From positions 186,001 through 250,000 of the forward strand of contig JAUVXW010000001.1 in assembly GCA_030603385.1 (NCBI GenBank): DNA of 64,000 bases, read 5' to 3'. The DNA comes from Promethearchaeota archaeon. GTDB lineage: Archaea > Asgardarchaeota > Lokiarchaeia > Sigyniarchaeales > SOKP01. How positions within the stretch are numbered: position 1 is the first letter of the stretch; each line of letters starts with the position of its first letter. Under the pieces are notes generated by a model. That model did not search any database, was not told the DNA's origin, and saw only the letters and a program-made list of their open reading frames with translations. Positions 33,890-44,778 of this stretch are shown here, one piece after another. Made by a program: the position numbers and the translations under genes.

Positions 33890-36873
33890 GCTATACGTTC
33901 TCACGCACTAAAATGATAGAAAAAATCAAGTTTGGTTTGCTTAGTCCAGATGAAATTCGTAAGATGTCTGCTGCCCGAATTATTACGGCTGACACTTATG
34001 ATGAGGACGGACTCTGAATTTTATTTCGGAATTCAGACGTAATTCCCATCCCATCTGGCTTAATGGACCAACGGCTCGGAACGATTGAGCCTGGTCAAAG
34101 ATGTCAGACATGTGGTAATTTAGTTTCAAATTGTATGGGTCATTTTGGCCATATAGAATTAGCACGTCCCGTTATTCATGTAGGATACTCAAAGAAAGTT
34201 TTAAAAGTGTTACGCAGTATCTGTCCGGATTGCTCTCGTTTAATGCTAACTGAAGAGGAAAAAGAGGAATTCAGACAAGAGCAAATAAAACATAGAAAGA
34301 TTTTTTTCGAGGGGGATGAAGAAGCTTCGAAACTCGTATTTAAACGTGCCAGAAAAGCTAAAAATTGTCCTTATTGCGGTACTAAGAAGAAAAAAATTAT
34401 TATTGAGAAACCTACCACATTTTATGAAGAAGAAGAAGGAAAAGGTTCCCGCAGAATAACACCTATAGAGATTCTAGAACGTCTTAAGAAGATGAGTGAT
34501 GTTGATCTTAGAATCTTAGGTATTTCCCCTGAAAATGCTAGACTTGAGTGGGTAATTTTTACCGTGCTCCCTATCCCCCCTGTATGTGCAAGACCATCAA
34601 TTACTTTAGATAGTGGTATCCGTTCTGAAGATGATCTAACACATAAATTAGTAGATGTTATACGAATTAATCAAAGATTAAGAGAAAATATTGATGCAGG
34701 AGCACCTCATTTAATTGTAGAAGATCTTTGGGAATTATTACAATATCATATTACCACATATTTTGATAATCAAGTTTCTGGGATACCACCTGCAAGACAT
34801 CGTTCTGGAAGAGCCCTTAGAACCCTAACTCAAAGATTAAAAGGTAAAGAGGGTAGATTTAGAAGTAATTTAAGTGGCAAAAGAGTGGATTTTTCTGCGA
34901 GAAGTGTAATTTCGCCTAATCCATATATAAGTATAAATGAAGTAGGTGTACCTATAGAGATAGCGAAAATTTTAACTATCCCCACTAATGTTAATGATTG
35001 GAATATTGAAGAAATGAAACAAATGGTCCTAAATGGACCTGTTCATCATCCTGGAGCTAATTACATCATACGGAGTGATCGTAGAAGAATTGACCTACGT
35101 TATGTTAAAAATAGAAAAATTATTGCAGATATGTTAGCACCAGGATTCACTGTTGAGCGTCATTTGGATGATGGAGACTTAGTATTATTTAATCGTCAAC
35201 CATCGCTCCATAGAATGTCGATAATGGCACATGAAGTAAAAATCATGGAAGGGCGAACTTTTAGATTAAATTTAACTGTATGCCCTCCTTATAACGCTGA
35301 TTTCGATGGAGATGAAATGAATTTACATGTACCTCAAAGTGAAGAGGCTCGAACAGAAGCAGAATTGCTTCTTAAAGTACAAAACCACATATTGTCACCC
35401 CGTTTTGGAGGTCCAATTTTAGGAGGAATTCAAGATTTTATTTCAAGTGTTTTTCAATTTACGAGTAAAAACTCTCTATACAATAAAAAAGAGGCATTAA
35501 ACTTATTTTATATTGGAGGGATATTTGAAGATAAACCTGATTTTAGTTTAGAACAATTAACTCCTATAACAACTGATCCAGAACCTTTATATTCTGGTAA
35601 AGATATATTCAGTAGCTTATTTCCTGATGATTTAAACTTAAAAGTTAAATCAAAATTTTGTAAAAAATGTGACGTATGTGAAGAAGAAAACTGCGCTTAT
35701 GATGCTTATGTTGTAATTAAAAATGGAAGGCTAATAACTGGAACAATAGATGAAAATTCCTTCGGTGCTATGCAACCAAATAGTATCTTGGCGCGAATTA
35801 TTAAGGATCATGGAAATGCGCGTGGTAGACAGTTTTTAGATAGCGCTACTAAACTGTTGCTGGGCGTTATTCGGAAAAATGGTATGACAATGGGATTGGA
35901 TGAGGTTTATGTACATGGTCATGCATATGATGTAATTGAAAAAATATTAAAGGACGGAAATGAAGAGTCTAACAAACTAATAAAAGCCTTTCGTGAAAAT
36001 GATACTACTATTCTTAAAAGAGCACCTGGCCGTTCTATGAGAGAAACTTTGGAATTGAGAATACGCGGGGCATTGGCAGAGGCCCAAAAAGAAGCAATAG
36101 AATCAGCAGCTGATTTCATAGGAGATGAAGCACACTCAGTTATTATGACTAAATCTGGAGCAAGAGGAAATTTATTAAACTTAGGAATGATGTCTGCTGT
36201 TGTGGGACAACAAGCTATAAGAGGTGAAAGAATTAACAGAGGTTATGTAGGGAGTAGGAGAACATTACCTCATTTTAAAGTTGACGACCTTTCACCAAAA
36301 TCTAGAGGTTTTGTATCTTCATCTTATCGAAATGGGTTAAAACCTGTAGAATTCTTCTTTCATGCAATGGGTGGGAGAGAAGGACTCGTTGATACAGCAG
36401 TAAGAACATCTCAGAGTGGATATATGCAGAGAAGATTAGTAAATGCATTACAAGATATGGTTGTAGAAAATGACGGAACTGTTAGAAATTCTGACAAGAA
36501 CATAATTCAGTTTAAATTTGGCGACGATGGTATAGATGCAATGCATACTGATCATGGTTCAGCAGTAAATTTGGATGTGTTATTATTAAAAGCAAAAGCT
36601 CTTGATGTAGGAGAGATTCGTGAAGAAATTAAGCAAGAATCTATCTCTCGAAAAGCTACTTCTAAAGCAAAAAAAGCTATTGATGTGAAACCTAAGGAAA
36701 AGGCTCCTCCAAAAGAAAAGCCCAAAAAAGAAATAAAACCTAAAAAAAAAGAAAAGGTTCATGATGAAGATACATCGATAAAGCAATTTGAAGACGAAAC
36801 TGGAAAGAAGGCTATTTGGAGAGGGAAAGAAACAAAAGCTTATATAGATTGGAAGCAAGAAAAATTAGGATAA
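33886..36873 (+). CDS. rpoA1: RNA polymerase subunit A' with an in-frame TGA inside a 30-nt insertion
   Basis: ATG 33886, GGAGG at 33871, 995 codons. The N-terminus reads [29 protein letters not shown], which is the start of every archaeal A'. Then comes a 30-nt segment (34015-34044) beginning with TGA, after which [20 protein letters not shown] resumes in frame. Removing exactly those 30 bases restores the standard spacing DEDG-(5 residues)-GLMD. Further on are the zinc motif [17 protein letters not shown], the catalytic [12 protein letters not shown] and a Lys-rich tail with the [13 protein letters not shown] motif. Without excision, bypass or readthrough, the protein would lack its first 44-59 residues. 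Confidence 0.88.
34013..34044 (+). other. 30-nt extra segment with hairpin in rpoA1
   Basis: TCTGAATT (34013-34020) and AATTCAGA (34030-34037) form an 8-bp perfect stem around the 9-nt loop TTATTTCGG. The TGA at 34015-34017 is in the 5' arm. The extra DNA is 34015-34044 if the junction is CTC/CCC; shifts by a few bases also keep the frame. Nothing comparable is present in other archaeal A' sequences. Confidence 0.8.
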
Positions 36874-36925
36874 GATAGAAATCAGAACATTTTGTAGTGT
36901 AAAATAAAATTTGTAAGGTTTATAG

Positions 36926-38125
<1,200 letters not shown>

Positions 38126-38216
38126 AACTCTTTTTGAAAGAATAAAATACACCAAAAAAAACTTAAACATTAAATTATTATTATTACTAATTATATAGAC
38201 ACGATTTGAAAATATC

Positions 38217-38588
38217 ATGGCAAAGAAGAAAATTGAAGGCATTACGGAAAAGGTTGATTTATCGCGCAAGAAAAAGAAGGAATTTGATGTTGATACAAAT
38301 ATTAGAGTAGCATATAAAACTGGTAAATTTGTCTATGGGAGAAATAGTGTATTAAAACATCTTAGAGAAAGTCTCTTCAAACTATTAATTATCGCAAATA
38401 ATTGCCCCGCAGAATTTGAAAGTCAATTAAACTATTACATTTCCCTTATGAAGGATAAAATATATATTCATAAGTATAAAGGATCTTCTTGGGATCTCGG
38501 TTTAGCTTGTGCGAAACCTTACATGATCTCTGTTATTGGAGTTGTTCATGAAGGAGATTCAGATCTCTTAACTTTAAAGACTATATGA
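38217..38588 (+). CDS. rpl30e: 50S ribosomal protein L30e (eL30)
   Basis: 123 residues. The core NIRVAYKTGKFVYGRNSVLKHL, KLLIIANNCPAEFESQLNYY and SSWDLGLACAKPYMISVIGVVHEGDSDLL is standard L30e. An extra Lys-rich N-terminus of about 25 residues is not usual. Its position between rpoA2 and nusA is the archaeal arrangement. L30e also binds K-turn RNA. Confidence 0.94.
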   Translation: MAKKKIEGITEKVDLSRKKKKEFDVDTNIRVAYKTGKFVYGRNSVLKHLRESLFKLLIIANNCPAEFESQLNYYISLMKDKIYIHKYKGSSWDLGLACAKPYMISVIGVVHEGDSDLLTLKTI

Positions 38589-38615
38589 AAATAATTACAA
38601 TTATGGATTTTATTT

Positions 38616-39092
38616 ATGCTAAAAAAAAATATTAAGATTGATAGAGAAGCAATGGAACTTATCTCGTTGTTTAATAATATCTCAGGAGCAATTATAAAGG
38701 ATTGTCTAGTATTTAGAAATCTGGAAAATAATTCTGAAGTTATTATCTTTCTTGTAAAGGAAGAAGATGTAGGAAAGGCTATTGGAAAAGCAGGTGAACA
38801 TGTTAAAGATTTAAAATCAAAACTTAATAAAAAAATTGATGTAATTGCGTTTTCAGAAGATCTTAATAAATTTATTCAAAATATTTTACAAACTACCAAA
38901 AATTCTATCGTGGTTCAAAATATTGAAATAAAAGATAGCAGAAACTTAAAGAAAACAGTTATTATAACTGTACGACCTCAAGATCGTGGAAAAGCAATTG
39001 GTAAAGAAGGATCCATGATAAGAAAAATCAAAGAACTAGTTCTAAGGTATTTTGACGTTGATAACGTAATTATTAATACGAAAAATATCTGA
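38616..39092 (+). CDS. nusA: NusA-like transcription elongation protein
   Basis: 158 residues of two KH domains, as in archaeal NusA: EEDVGKAIGKAGEHVKDLKSKL and PQDRGKAIGKEGSMIRKIKEL carry the GxxG loops (GKAG and GKEG). It lacks the S1 and N-terminal polymerase-binding domains of bacterial NusA. It binds RNA during transcription. It is part of the cluster rpoA2-L30e-nusA-S12-S7. Confidence 0.93.
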   Translation: MLKKNIKIDREAMELISLFNNISGAIIKDCLVFRNLENNSEVIIFLVKEEDVGKAIGKAGEHVKDLKSKLNKKIDVIAFSEDLNKFIQNILQTTKNSIVVQNIEIKDSRNLKKTVIITVRPQDRGKAIGKEGSMIRKIKELVLRYFDVDNVIINTKNI

Positions 39093-39174
39093 TTCTTATT
39101 GCTTAAAAATTATACTTCAAGAAATCCCTTCTGAGAAAGCAAAAATCTCATTATGATCTGGAAGTGATCATCTA

Positions 39175-39363
39175 GTGTTTCAGGCTTCTATAAAAAAAGC
39201 AGAGAAGAAAGGTTTTCAAGTAACCTGCTTTCTATCAAATAAGGATTCAAAATATATACATTCTAAAAAGGATATACCTGAATTATGTTCTGTTGAAAAT
39301 CTAAATGGATGCATAGAAATTTGTTATAATGCAATAAAAAGCCTTGATCTGAGAATTGAATAA
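39175..39363 (+). CDS. Small hypothetical protein between nusA and rps12
   Basis: 62 residues from GTG 39175: VFQASIKKAEKKGFQVTCFLS, then SKKDIPELCSVENLNGCIEICYNAIKSL. Four Cys are present but not in a zinc pattern. The frame upstream is open through a TGA at 39154 to the nusA end, with no start codon, so it may be the remnant of a longer gene. It is not recognised. It lies inside a conserved operon where other archaea have no gene here. Confidence 0.4.
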   Translation: MFQASIKKAEKKGFQVTCFLSNKDSKYIHSKKDIPELCSVENLNGCIEICYNAIKSLDLRIE

Positions 39364-39476
39364 ATTATTTTTCTTTTCTTATAGATGAATTAAAATCAAA
39401 ATTAGCAGGGAATTAATTCATATACATAAATTTTAAGTTCTAGGATATATTTTTTCTCAATATACATATTTTAGAT

Positions 39477-39917
39477 TTGGTGAAGAAATTGCCAAAAGGA
39501 CTATATGCTGCGAGAAAGCTTCAAGCGAATAGGAAAAAGTTTAGATGGTCAAAGAAAAAATATAAAAGGAGAAAACTTAAGCTAAAACAGAAATCCGACC
39601 CATTGGAAGGGAGTTGTCAAGCCCTCGGGATAGTACTTCAAAAAGTTGGCCGAGAGAGTAAACAACCTAATTCAGCTATTAGAAAATGCGTGAGGATTCA
39701 ACTGAAGAAAAATGGAAAAAGTGTGACAGCCTTCCTTCCGGGAGATGGGGCGCTTAATTTCATTGAAGAACACGACCGAGTCATAGTTGAAGGAATTGGT
39801 GGAGCCAAAGGAAGAAGTATAGGCGATCTTCCTGGAGTACGTTACAGGGTAGTTAAAGTAAATGGTGTAAGTTTAGAAGCTCTTTTAGCTGGAAAGAAAG
39901 AAAAACCTTTACGTTAA
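39477..39917 (+). CDS. rps12: 30S ribosomal protein S12 (uS12)
   Basis: 146 residues, TTG 39477 or GTG 39480. [36 protein letters not shown] and [27 protein letters not shown] cover the conserved loops near the decoding site (PNSA, GVRYRV). A Lys/Arg-rich N-terminus is typical for archaea. It is followed by S7 after 22 bases. Confidence 0.95.
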   Translation: MVKKLPKGLYAARKLQANRKKFRWSKKKYKRRKLKLKQKSDPLEGSCQALGIVLQKVGRESKQPNSAIRKCVRIQLKKNGKSVTAFLPGDGALNFIEEHDRVIVEGIGGAKGRSIGDLPGVRYRVVKVNGVSLEALLAGKKEKPLR

Positions 39918-39939
39918 TGAGATAATGGGATAAGGAAAT

Positions 39940-40557
39940 ATGAGCAAAACGAAAAATGAAATTAAGTTTTTTAATAAATGGTCTTTTGATAACGTCACTG
40001 TCAGAGATCGGACACTCGAGAATTATATCAACTTAAAACCGATAATAATTCCTCATTCTGCTGGAAGACATGAACATAGAAGGTTTTGGAAATCTACCAA
40101 AGTATCAATACTTGAACGATTTGTAAATAGATTACTTTCTCCCGGATTTATTGGAAGTAGAATTAGGGGACGTAAAAGTTCATTTAATTCTGGCAAGAAA
40201 GGAAAATTATTGACAAGTATAAAAAATGCATTTGTTTTAATTGAGTTAACTACAGAGCAAAACCCGATTCAAGTTTTCATAGATGCGATAATGAATACAA
40301 CACCTAGAGAAGAGACTACTCGTATCGCGATGGGGGGCATCAGTTATGCGTCAGCAGTAGATATCGCGCCGCAACGCAGAGTTGACTTGGCTTTAAAGTA
40401 TCTATCTCAAGCTATTGCTGCAAGGTCGCATTCTAATGAGAAACAGTTTGAAGAGAACTTAGCACAAGAGTTGATATTAGCAGCAAATAATAGTCAAGAA
40501 TCTAGGGCTGTAAAGCGAAAAGACGAAATAGAAAGAATCGCAGTTTCAGCTAGATAA
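39940..40557 (+). CDS. rps7: 30S ribosomal protein S7 (uS7)
   Basis: 205 residues. VSILERFVNRLLSPG, PIQVFIDAIMNTTPREETTRIAMGGISYASAVDIAPQRRVDLALKYLSQAIAA is the S7 core (rRNA 3' major domain binding). It ends SRAVKRKDEIERIAVSAR, as archaeal S7 does. EF-2 does not follow, so the operon is shorter than the usual archaeal str cluster. Confidence 0.95.
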   Translation: MSKTKNEIKFFNKWSFDNVTVRDRTLENYINLKPIIIPHSAGRHEHRRFWKSTKVSILERFVNRLLSPGFIGSRIRGRKSSFNSGKKGKLLTSIKNAFVLIELTTEQNPIQVFIDAIMNTTPREETTRIAMGGISYASAVDIAPQRRVDLALKYLSQAIAARSHSNEKQFEENLAQELILAANNSQESRAVKRKDEIERIAVSAR

Positions 40558-40559
40558 AG

Positions 40560-40612
40560 ATCCTCATAATAAAAAATCAGCAGATTAACTAGTTTAAGAA
40601 GATTCTGAGGAT
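40560..40612 (+). terminator. 7-bp inverted repeat after rps7
   Basis: ATCCTCA (40560-40566) and TGAGGAT (40606-40612) are separated by 39 bases, starting three bases after the rps7 stop. It could be a terminator or an mRNA end structure. The loop is long, so this is weak. Confidence 0.25.
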
Positions 40613-40814
40613 ACTAAGGTTCAAACTATACTCTAGCTCATATAAATAATTAATCTTATTCTTCAGTATTAAAAAAGGATTTAAATTATTTAGATTAGGT
40701 TTAAAATTTCTTTTACTTAAAAGATATACCAATTTCTTTTTTATATTAGTAATAAATTATAGTTATTAAGGGATATTTTAAATCATTAATATGAAGAGGT
40801 GATGATACATTAAG

Positions 40815-40964
40815 GTGTTAAAGAAAAGGCAATGGTTAACAATAAATGAAAAAATGGCAGATATGAGCCCAAAAGAATACTATGAAGAAATTTTTAAAGA
40901 AATTATACAGAAAATTAATGAAAATGAAAATAGGACTAAAAAATATATTAGTATAAAAAAATAA
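40815..40964 (+). CDS. Small charged hypothetical protein (49 aa)
   Basis: GTG 40815 opens 49 codons: KKRQWLTINEKMADMSPKEY, then YEEIFKEIIQKINENENR. It is helical and highly charged, with no motif. It occupies the gap between rps7 and the acyltransferase, which otherwise shows only A/T-rich sequence. The coding potential is plausible but unproven. Confidence 0.35.
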   Translation: MLKKRQWLTINEKMADMSPKEYYEEIFKEIIQKINENENRTKKYISIKK

Positions 40965-40986
40965 GGAAATTAAGAATAATTTATTT

Positions 40987-42453
40987 TTACAAACAATAAT
41001 CTATAATAGTGTCCATAGTTGCAAAAGCAAGGTAAGCTCCAATGGGAATCAATGGAATCCAAAACTCGTTACGATCAAAGATCTCTACTTGAAGAATTAA
41101 CATTACAAAACTCAGCAGTAAAAATAGTGTCCATATCCCTAAAGTTCTTGTTTTAATTGGTCTTTTAATAAAGTAATTAGTACCTAAAGCAATAATGGCG
41201 TAATTTAGAATGATTATAAGAGGTATTGGAATCCAGAAACCTTGAGCCCAAAAAATAAACAAAAGTATTGACGTAAAAACTATGAAAAAGTTGATGTAAA
41301 AGAGTGTACGTCTTACTAAATCTTTGTTTTGATCTATTTTATACCAAAGTATCCCGAATGAAATAAAAAAGACCCAAACAGTGATTAGTTCTAATATTTC
41401 TTCAAGCCCAAAACCGGTCTCAATAGCATAATGAGTACCCCCATAAGCAAAAATCATTCCATACCCTAAAATTTGCGTAAGTAGAATATGATATGTTGAA
41501 TTCCCAATCAATGTAACTGCTCGCGAAATTCGCCCATCTGATTTTTTGGGTAAGAATCTCATTGCAAGTAAAAATAGAAAGGCAGAGTATGGAATAATTA
41601 AGAAATGATAATCTCCTCTTAAAAGTGGAACGTCATCAATCATAATCCTAAAGCCAAAAAATTGATGTGCACCAATAAACGCTAAACTAATAGGGTATAT
41701 AATCCACATAAAGAAATTTCTATTATGTTCTAGTTTATATCCAAATGAGAACCACATACCTAAACCAATAGCAGAAAGATAAAATAAAGTACAGGTCATG
41801 AACATATTTAGAATATGTACTTCTTCCCATGAGGTAATTTCTCCAATTAAGAAAAATACAGTTAATTGCATTGCAATCTCAACAACAAAACAAAGAAATA
41901 ATGATAAAATTGGCTTTTTTGTAAATGCTTTATAGAGTAAAGGTAAGATTAAGATAGACTGGAAAAGTATTGGAAGAAACCAATTTCCAGGGCCCCAAAA
42001 AGGTAAAAAACCTATAAATAAGTTTATAAATCCATGACTTGGATAATATTGTCTATGATACATCGCTGAGATATTAAAACCATACATAAATAAACCTATA
42101 AAAGTTGAAACCGCGTATAAGATAAGAAATGGGACAATGTACCGCAAAATTTTGCTTTTAAAATAATTCCAAGAATATAAATCTCTTAGTTTCAGTGTCT
42201 CTCTTCTCTGAAATGATTTACCTGCATTAAATCCCAATATTACTAAAAATACAGGAATTGAGATTCTTTCCCATAGGGTTACACCGATATCGCTTTTTAT
42301 ACTCCAAGATACAATATGATCGAAAATTACTAGAAAAATCATAGCTGCTTTCAAGACGTCCACTTGAAAGAATCGCGATTCATCAGATATCTCTTTATCT
42401 GTCTTAATTAATGCTAATTCACTAATTTGTTTTTGATCTGTCATATAACTCAA
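40987..42453 (-). CDS. Membrane acyltransferase-3 family protein
   Basis: 488 residues with about twelve hydrophobic segments. FFQVDVLKAAMIFLVIFDHIVSW is the first helix region of the acyltransferase-3 (OafB/WecH-like) family, with His in FDHIVSW at the catalytic position, followed by RISIPVFLVILGFNAGKSF. The family transfers acetyl and other acyl groups to exopolysaccharide or lipid-linked sugars. The substrate is unknown. Confidence 0.75.
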   Translation of the reverse strand: MSYMTDQKQISELALIKTDKEISDESRFFQVDVLKAAMIFLVIFDHIVSWSIKSDIGVTLWERISIPVFLVILGFNAGKSFQRRETLKLRDLYSWNYFKSKILRYIVPFLILYAVSTFIGLFMYGFNISAMYHRQYYPSHGFINLFIGFLPFWGPGNWFLPILFQSILILPLLYKAFTKKPILSLFLCFVVEIAMQLTVFFLIGEITSWEEVHILNMFMTCTLFYLSAIGLGMWFSFGYKLEHNRNFFMWIIYPISLAFIGAHQFFGFRIMIDDVPLLRGDYHFLIIPYSAFLFLLAMRFLPKKSDGRISRAVTLIGNSTYHILLTQILGYGMIFAYGGTHYAIETGFGLEEILELITVWVFFISFGILWYKIDQNKDLVRRTLFYINFFIVFTSILLFIFWAQGFWIPIPLIIILNYAIIALGTNYFIKRPIKTRTLGIWTLFLLLSFVMLILQVEIFDRNEFWIPLIPIGAYLAFATMDTIIDYCL

Positions 42454-42735
42454 TAAATTTGTGTAATTATAAGAATATCATAATCATATTTTATTCAGAA
42501 AGAAATATAAAAAATAAGGAGTCCAATTATTATTGTCAGAATGAAGTAAATAAAATAGGAATGAGGAACCTTTGATCCTATTCTACAAAACTTGTGACTC
42601 TACTTATTAGTTCTCGCAAAATAAACCAAGATATCACCTGTATATTACCTAAATTAATTCTAAGATTAAAAAAATCCTAAATTTTTATATAATAGATAAT
42701 CATATTATTTAGTTAAGCAGATTTAAAGAATATGT

Positions 42736-44751
42736 ATGGTTTCGATAAGTAAAGTGGATTCCGACAAAAATAATAATTTTTTAGAGAGGCAACTAAAGAC
42801 ATTAGGTAAAAAGATAAGAATAGATATTTTGAAAAAACTAAAAGTTGCTCATAACCATTTTTCCTTTTCGAAACTCCAAAAAGAAGTCCTGGAACATAAT
42901 TTTTCTTCTGTAAATTTCTCTTTTCATTTAAATGCATTAAAAAAATGTGAACTTATTGATTCATCAGAAGAAGGATATTATATAACGAAATTAGGGAAAC
43001 AAATTTTAAATAATATATTATCAATAGAACAGATCCTCACAGATAGATCCAAAACAAGAATGATTAGGACATCTAAATATTCTAAAGAATTATTTGATTC
43101 AAACAAAATAGAAGAATATCTTGTTGTTGAAGGTGAATTAGATGTTTTTTTAGCTAGACAAATTGCTCGAGAAGTTGAAGAGCGTTTAGCTAAAACAAAT
43201 ATTGAATATTTAACTGCTCCATTAATGCGAGAGTATATAAACGCTATTTTATTAGAAAATGGTTTAGAAGAGGTAAGACATAAGCTTACTAGATTAGGAA
43301 CTCCCCCTTATGAAGTATTTAAATTATTCAATTCAAAAGAAAAAGAAATGACACCAGAAAAATTTATAAAAAGACTAGGTTCTGATGTTTCTGAACAATT
43401 TCTACTTTTAAATCTCCTTCCCAAAAATCTCGCAGATTTATATTTAACAGGAGAAATAGCTCTCCTACATTTAAATTATTGGAGTTTAAGGCCTCTAAGT
43501 ATTTATTTAAACACTGATTCTGTTATTAAGTATATTTTAAAGAATAAATCAAATGTATCAAATAATTTTGAAAAAACCGAAGATTCCATAAAAATAATTT
43601 TAGGTTTCTGTGATTTTCTAAATAAATTTAAACGATTTTACTCTGAAGATTTATTGTTAGGAGATTTTAATAACCATTTTCTCACAAATTTAAATTTACC
43701 AGCAAATAAGTCTTATATCATCGATTTATTAACCTCCCAAATGCTCAGTTTTAATGAAAGCTTTAATGATGGTCAATCACATTTATCCTTAGGATTTAAT
43801 AACACACAGTCTCCAACTAATGCTAGTATTTTAACGGACCAACCAGTAACACAAATCTTATATTCTTTTATTGAGAAGTCAGTAAAGAACAATGGGCCAT
43901 TATTGTTGTTTGGATACTCAGATTTTGTTGCTCAAAATTCAACAAGGGATATTCTTAATGATCTTTTTTCTCATTCCCTAAAAAATAATGTAATTCTCCA
44001 AGATAATGGTTTTTTAAATTTGCAAAATTCTACAATAATAAAAATTTTAGATCCAAAACAAAACAAAATCATTTTAGATAAGATTTTAATTAATTTGCAT
44101 ATGATTTCAGTAGAAGCAAAGCAAAATGATGACACATTTATTGAATTGTTACAGGACAAAATGGAATCGATTTTTAAATTATTCAATTTTAAGAAAAACC
44201 TTGTAAACAAAAAATTAAGTACGGTTAATGATTGGATTAAAATAATCCCGCAGGTATTTGGTGAAAAAGAAGATTGCATAATAAAGGATTCAATAAAGTC
44301 AATAAGTTTTTTTGGATTAAATAAAGCAATTCTAAATCATTGTGGTATAGAACTTGATAGAACGGAAACTAGTACTTCATTTGCATTAAATATCTTATCT
44401 TTTATGAAAAAACTTATTGAAGAAAAGAATGAATTAGAAAATGAATACTATACTTTGACGCAACCCCATAATGATAAATATTTACAAGATTGCTGGAATA
44501 ATGGAATCTCACATAGTGGACACAACATTTACTATTATTCATCTAAAATTATTAGAGAGAACTCTACTTTATCTTTAGTTAAAAAAATTTCCCTATTTAA
44601 AAAATTTGAAAATATATTAAATGGGGGGTCAATATTTGATCAATCTATTAATGCAAATGATATCTCCCTTAACAATTATCTAAAAATGTTAATTGATTCA
44701 AAAATTAATGCTTTTTCTTTAAGTAATTTTGAAAATTATGTAAGAAATTAA
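42736..44751 (+). CDS. wHTH-ATP-cone-NrdD-like fusion protein
   Basis: 671 residues. A winged helix (RQLKTLGKKIRIDILKKLKV, LNALKKCELIDSSEEGYYITKLG) at 15-95 precedes an ATP-cone-like region (FDSNKIEEYLVVEGELDVFL, QIAREVEERL, REYINAILLENGLEEVRHKL) at about 115-195. Then comes a region like the start of class III ribonucleotide reductase (LADLYLTGEIALLHLNYWSL). No glycyl-radical C-terminal motif is found, so it cannot be a working NrdD. A nucleotide-sensing transcription regulator derived from RNR is inferred. Confidence 0.6.
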   Translation: MVSISKVDSDKNNNFLERQLKTLGKKIRIDILKKLKVAHNHFSFSKLQKEVLEHNFSSVNFSFHLNALKKCELIDSSEEGYYITKLGKQILNNILSIEQILTDRSKTRMIRTSKYSKELFDSNKIEEYLVVEGELDVFLARQIAREVEERLAKTNIEYLTAPLMREYINAILLENGLEEVRHKLTRLGTPPYEVFKLFNSKEKEMTPEKFIKRLGSDVSEQFLLLNLLPKNLADLYLTGEIALLHLNYWSLRPLSIYLNTDSVIKYILKNKSNVSNNFEKTEDSIKIILGFCDFLNKFKRFYSEDLLLGDFNNHFLTNLNLPANKSYIIDLLTSQMLSFNESFNDGQSHLSLGFNNTQSPTNASILTDQPVTQILYSFIEKSVKNNGPLLLFGYSDFVAQNSTRDILNDLFSHSLKNNVILQDNGFLNLQNSTIIKILDPKQNKIILDKILINLHMISVEAKQNDDTFIELLQDKMESIFKLFNFKKNLVNKKLSTVNDWIKIIPQVFGEKEDCIIKDSIKSISFFGLNKAILNHCGIELDRTETSTSFALNILSFMKKLIEEKNELENEYYTLTQPHNDKYLQDCWNNGISHSGHNIYYYSSKIIRENSTLSLVKKISLFKKFENILNGGSIFDQSINANDISLNNYLKMLIDSKINAFSLSNFENYVRN

Positions 44752-44778
44752 AAATTAGAAGTGATATCTTCGGTTCCT

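Noticed and set aside
34013-34044. The rpoA1 segment as a classic archaeal bulge-helix-bulge intron
   Set aside because: I could not draw two 3-nt bulges separated by a 4-bp helix across the junctions; it stays only as one open possibility.
39091-39363. In-frame TGA at 39154 before the small gene between nusA and rps12, as a second selenocysteine site
   Set aside because: The upstream frame has no start codon before the nusA end, no Cys-type active site surrounds the TGA, and no GC-rich SECIS-like hairpin follows the stop at 39363.
40600-40640. tRNA-like GGTTCAAAC near 40618
   Set aside because: No acceptor or anticodon stem can be built around it.
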